From Candidatus Neomicrothrix sp. UBA7884 (lineage in GTDB: Bacteria; Actinomycetota; Acidimicrobiia; Acidimicrobiales; MedAcidi-G1): 22,224 nucleotides of DNA. The translations under genes were made by a program, and so were the position numbers. Positions 22,090-22,224 of this stretch are shown piece by piece. Position 1 is the first letter of the stretch. Each line of letters opens with the position of its first letter. The notes beneath the pieces are model-generated. The model was not told the origin of the DNA. It did not search any database and saw only the letters and a list, made by a program, of their open reading frames with translations. The stretch spans positions 1-22,224 of the forward strand of contig DLRQ01000060.1 in the NCBI GenBank assembly GCA_002501135.1, given 5' to 3'.

Positions 22090-22224
22090 ATGAGTTCGCT
22101 CTGGCCCGAGCTCGAGCGTGTTCTCGGCGAGGTCCAGAAGCCGGCCCGCTACATCGGTTGTGAAGACGGGATGATCATCCCCGAGCACCGTCCCGACAAA
22201 GCGGCCTGGCTCCTGATCTACCCG
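22090..22224 (+). CDS. Start of a TIGR03960-like B12-binding radical SAM protein (partial)
   Basis: Only the first 45 residues lie in the window. The segment VQKPARYIGCEDGMI closely matches the N-terminal signature I remember for the TIGR03960 family (V-KPARYIG-E-N-), large proteins with a B12-binding and a radical-SAM domain and no settled function. In actinobacteria this gene often lies near rodA and the RNase E/G gene, which agrees with its place here. The catalytic cysteine motif would be downstream of the window and cannot be checked. Confidence 0.75.
   Translation, partial: MSSLWPELERVLGEVQKPARYIGCEDGMIIPEHRPDKAAWLLIYP

Noticed and set aside
1..22224. CRISPR arrays, insertion sequences, prophage, defence or biosynthetic clusters
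   Set aside because: No regularly spaced repeats, transposase or integrase, or accessory-system domains were seen on either strand.

Overview
The window is high-GC DNA (roughly 65% G+C by eye) carrying ordinary bacterial genes. Several features point to an actinobacterium, most likely near class Acidimicrobiia. These are an isocitrate lyase whose catalytic-loop numbering matches the mycobacterial enzyme, a RamB-type regulator beside aceA/aceB, GTG starts, a remnant that looks like a DUF222/HNH (13E12-type) gene, and several genes that appear leaderless, with a TAnnnT -10 box 6-9 nt before the start codon. The class-level placement is inference.

Positions 1-1072 hold the 3' end of a tRNA and an EamA/DMT-family permease. 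Positions 1073-1762 have no intact gene; they hold a probable DUF222/HNH remnant and a G-rich degenerate tandem repeat. Next come an ArfB-like ribosome-rescue hydrolase (+) and, convergent with it, a secreted N-acetylmuramoyl-L-alanine amidase (-).

Positions 3571-8259 are a glyoxylate-bypass locus. Malate synthase A (aceB) and isocitrate lyase (aceA) lie on the minus strand, and a RamB/ScfR-like XRE regulator is divergent from aceB. The 195-bp divergent region contains an AT-rich perfect inverted repeat that is a good operator candidate. A class III metallophosphoesterase, a tRNA-Gly(TCC) and a group II PLP-dependent decarboxylase follow.

Positions 10798-22224 are a core plus-strand block of proteostasis, nucleotide/folate and cell-shape genes: tig, clpP, clpX, folC, ndk, mreB, mreC, mreD, a PBP2-type transpeptidase, rodA, and the start of a TIGR03960-like B12/radical-SAM gene. 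The tig/clpP, mreC/mreD and pbp2/rodA pairs overlap at stop/start codons, which suggests translational coupling. MreBCD, PBP2 and RodA are the parts of the elongasome, so this organism probably has MreB-directed lateral-wall growth.

I found no CRISPR array, phage, insertion sequence, toxin-antitoxin pair or biosynthetic cluster, and no convincing new system. The most useful follow-ups are the candidate aceB/ramB operator, the decayed DUF222/HNH gene, the repeats before mreB and the palindrome at the amidase start.
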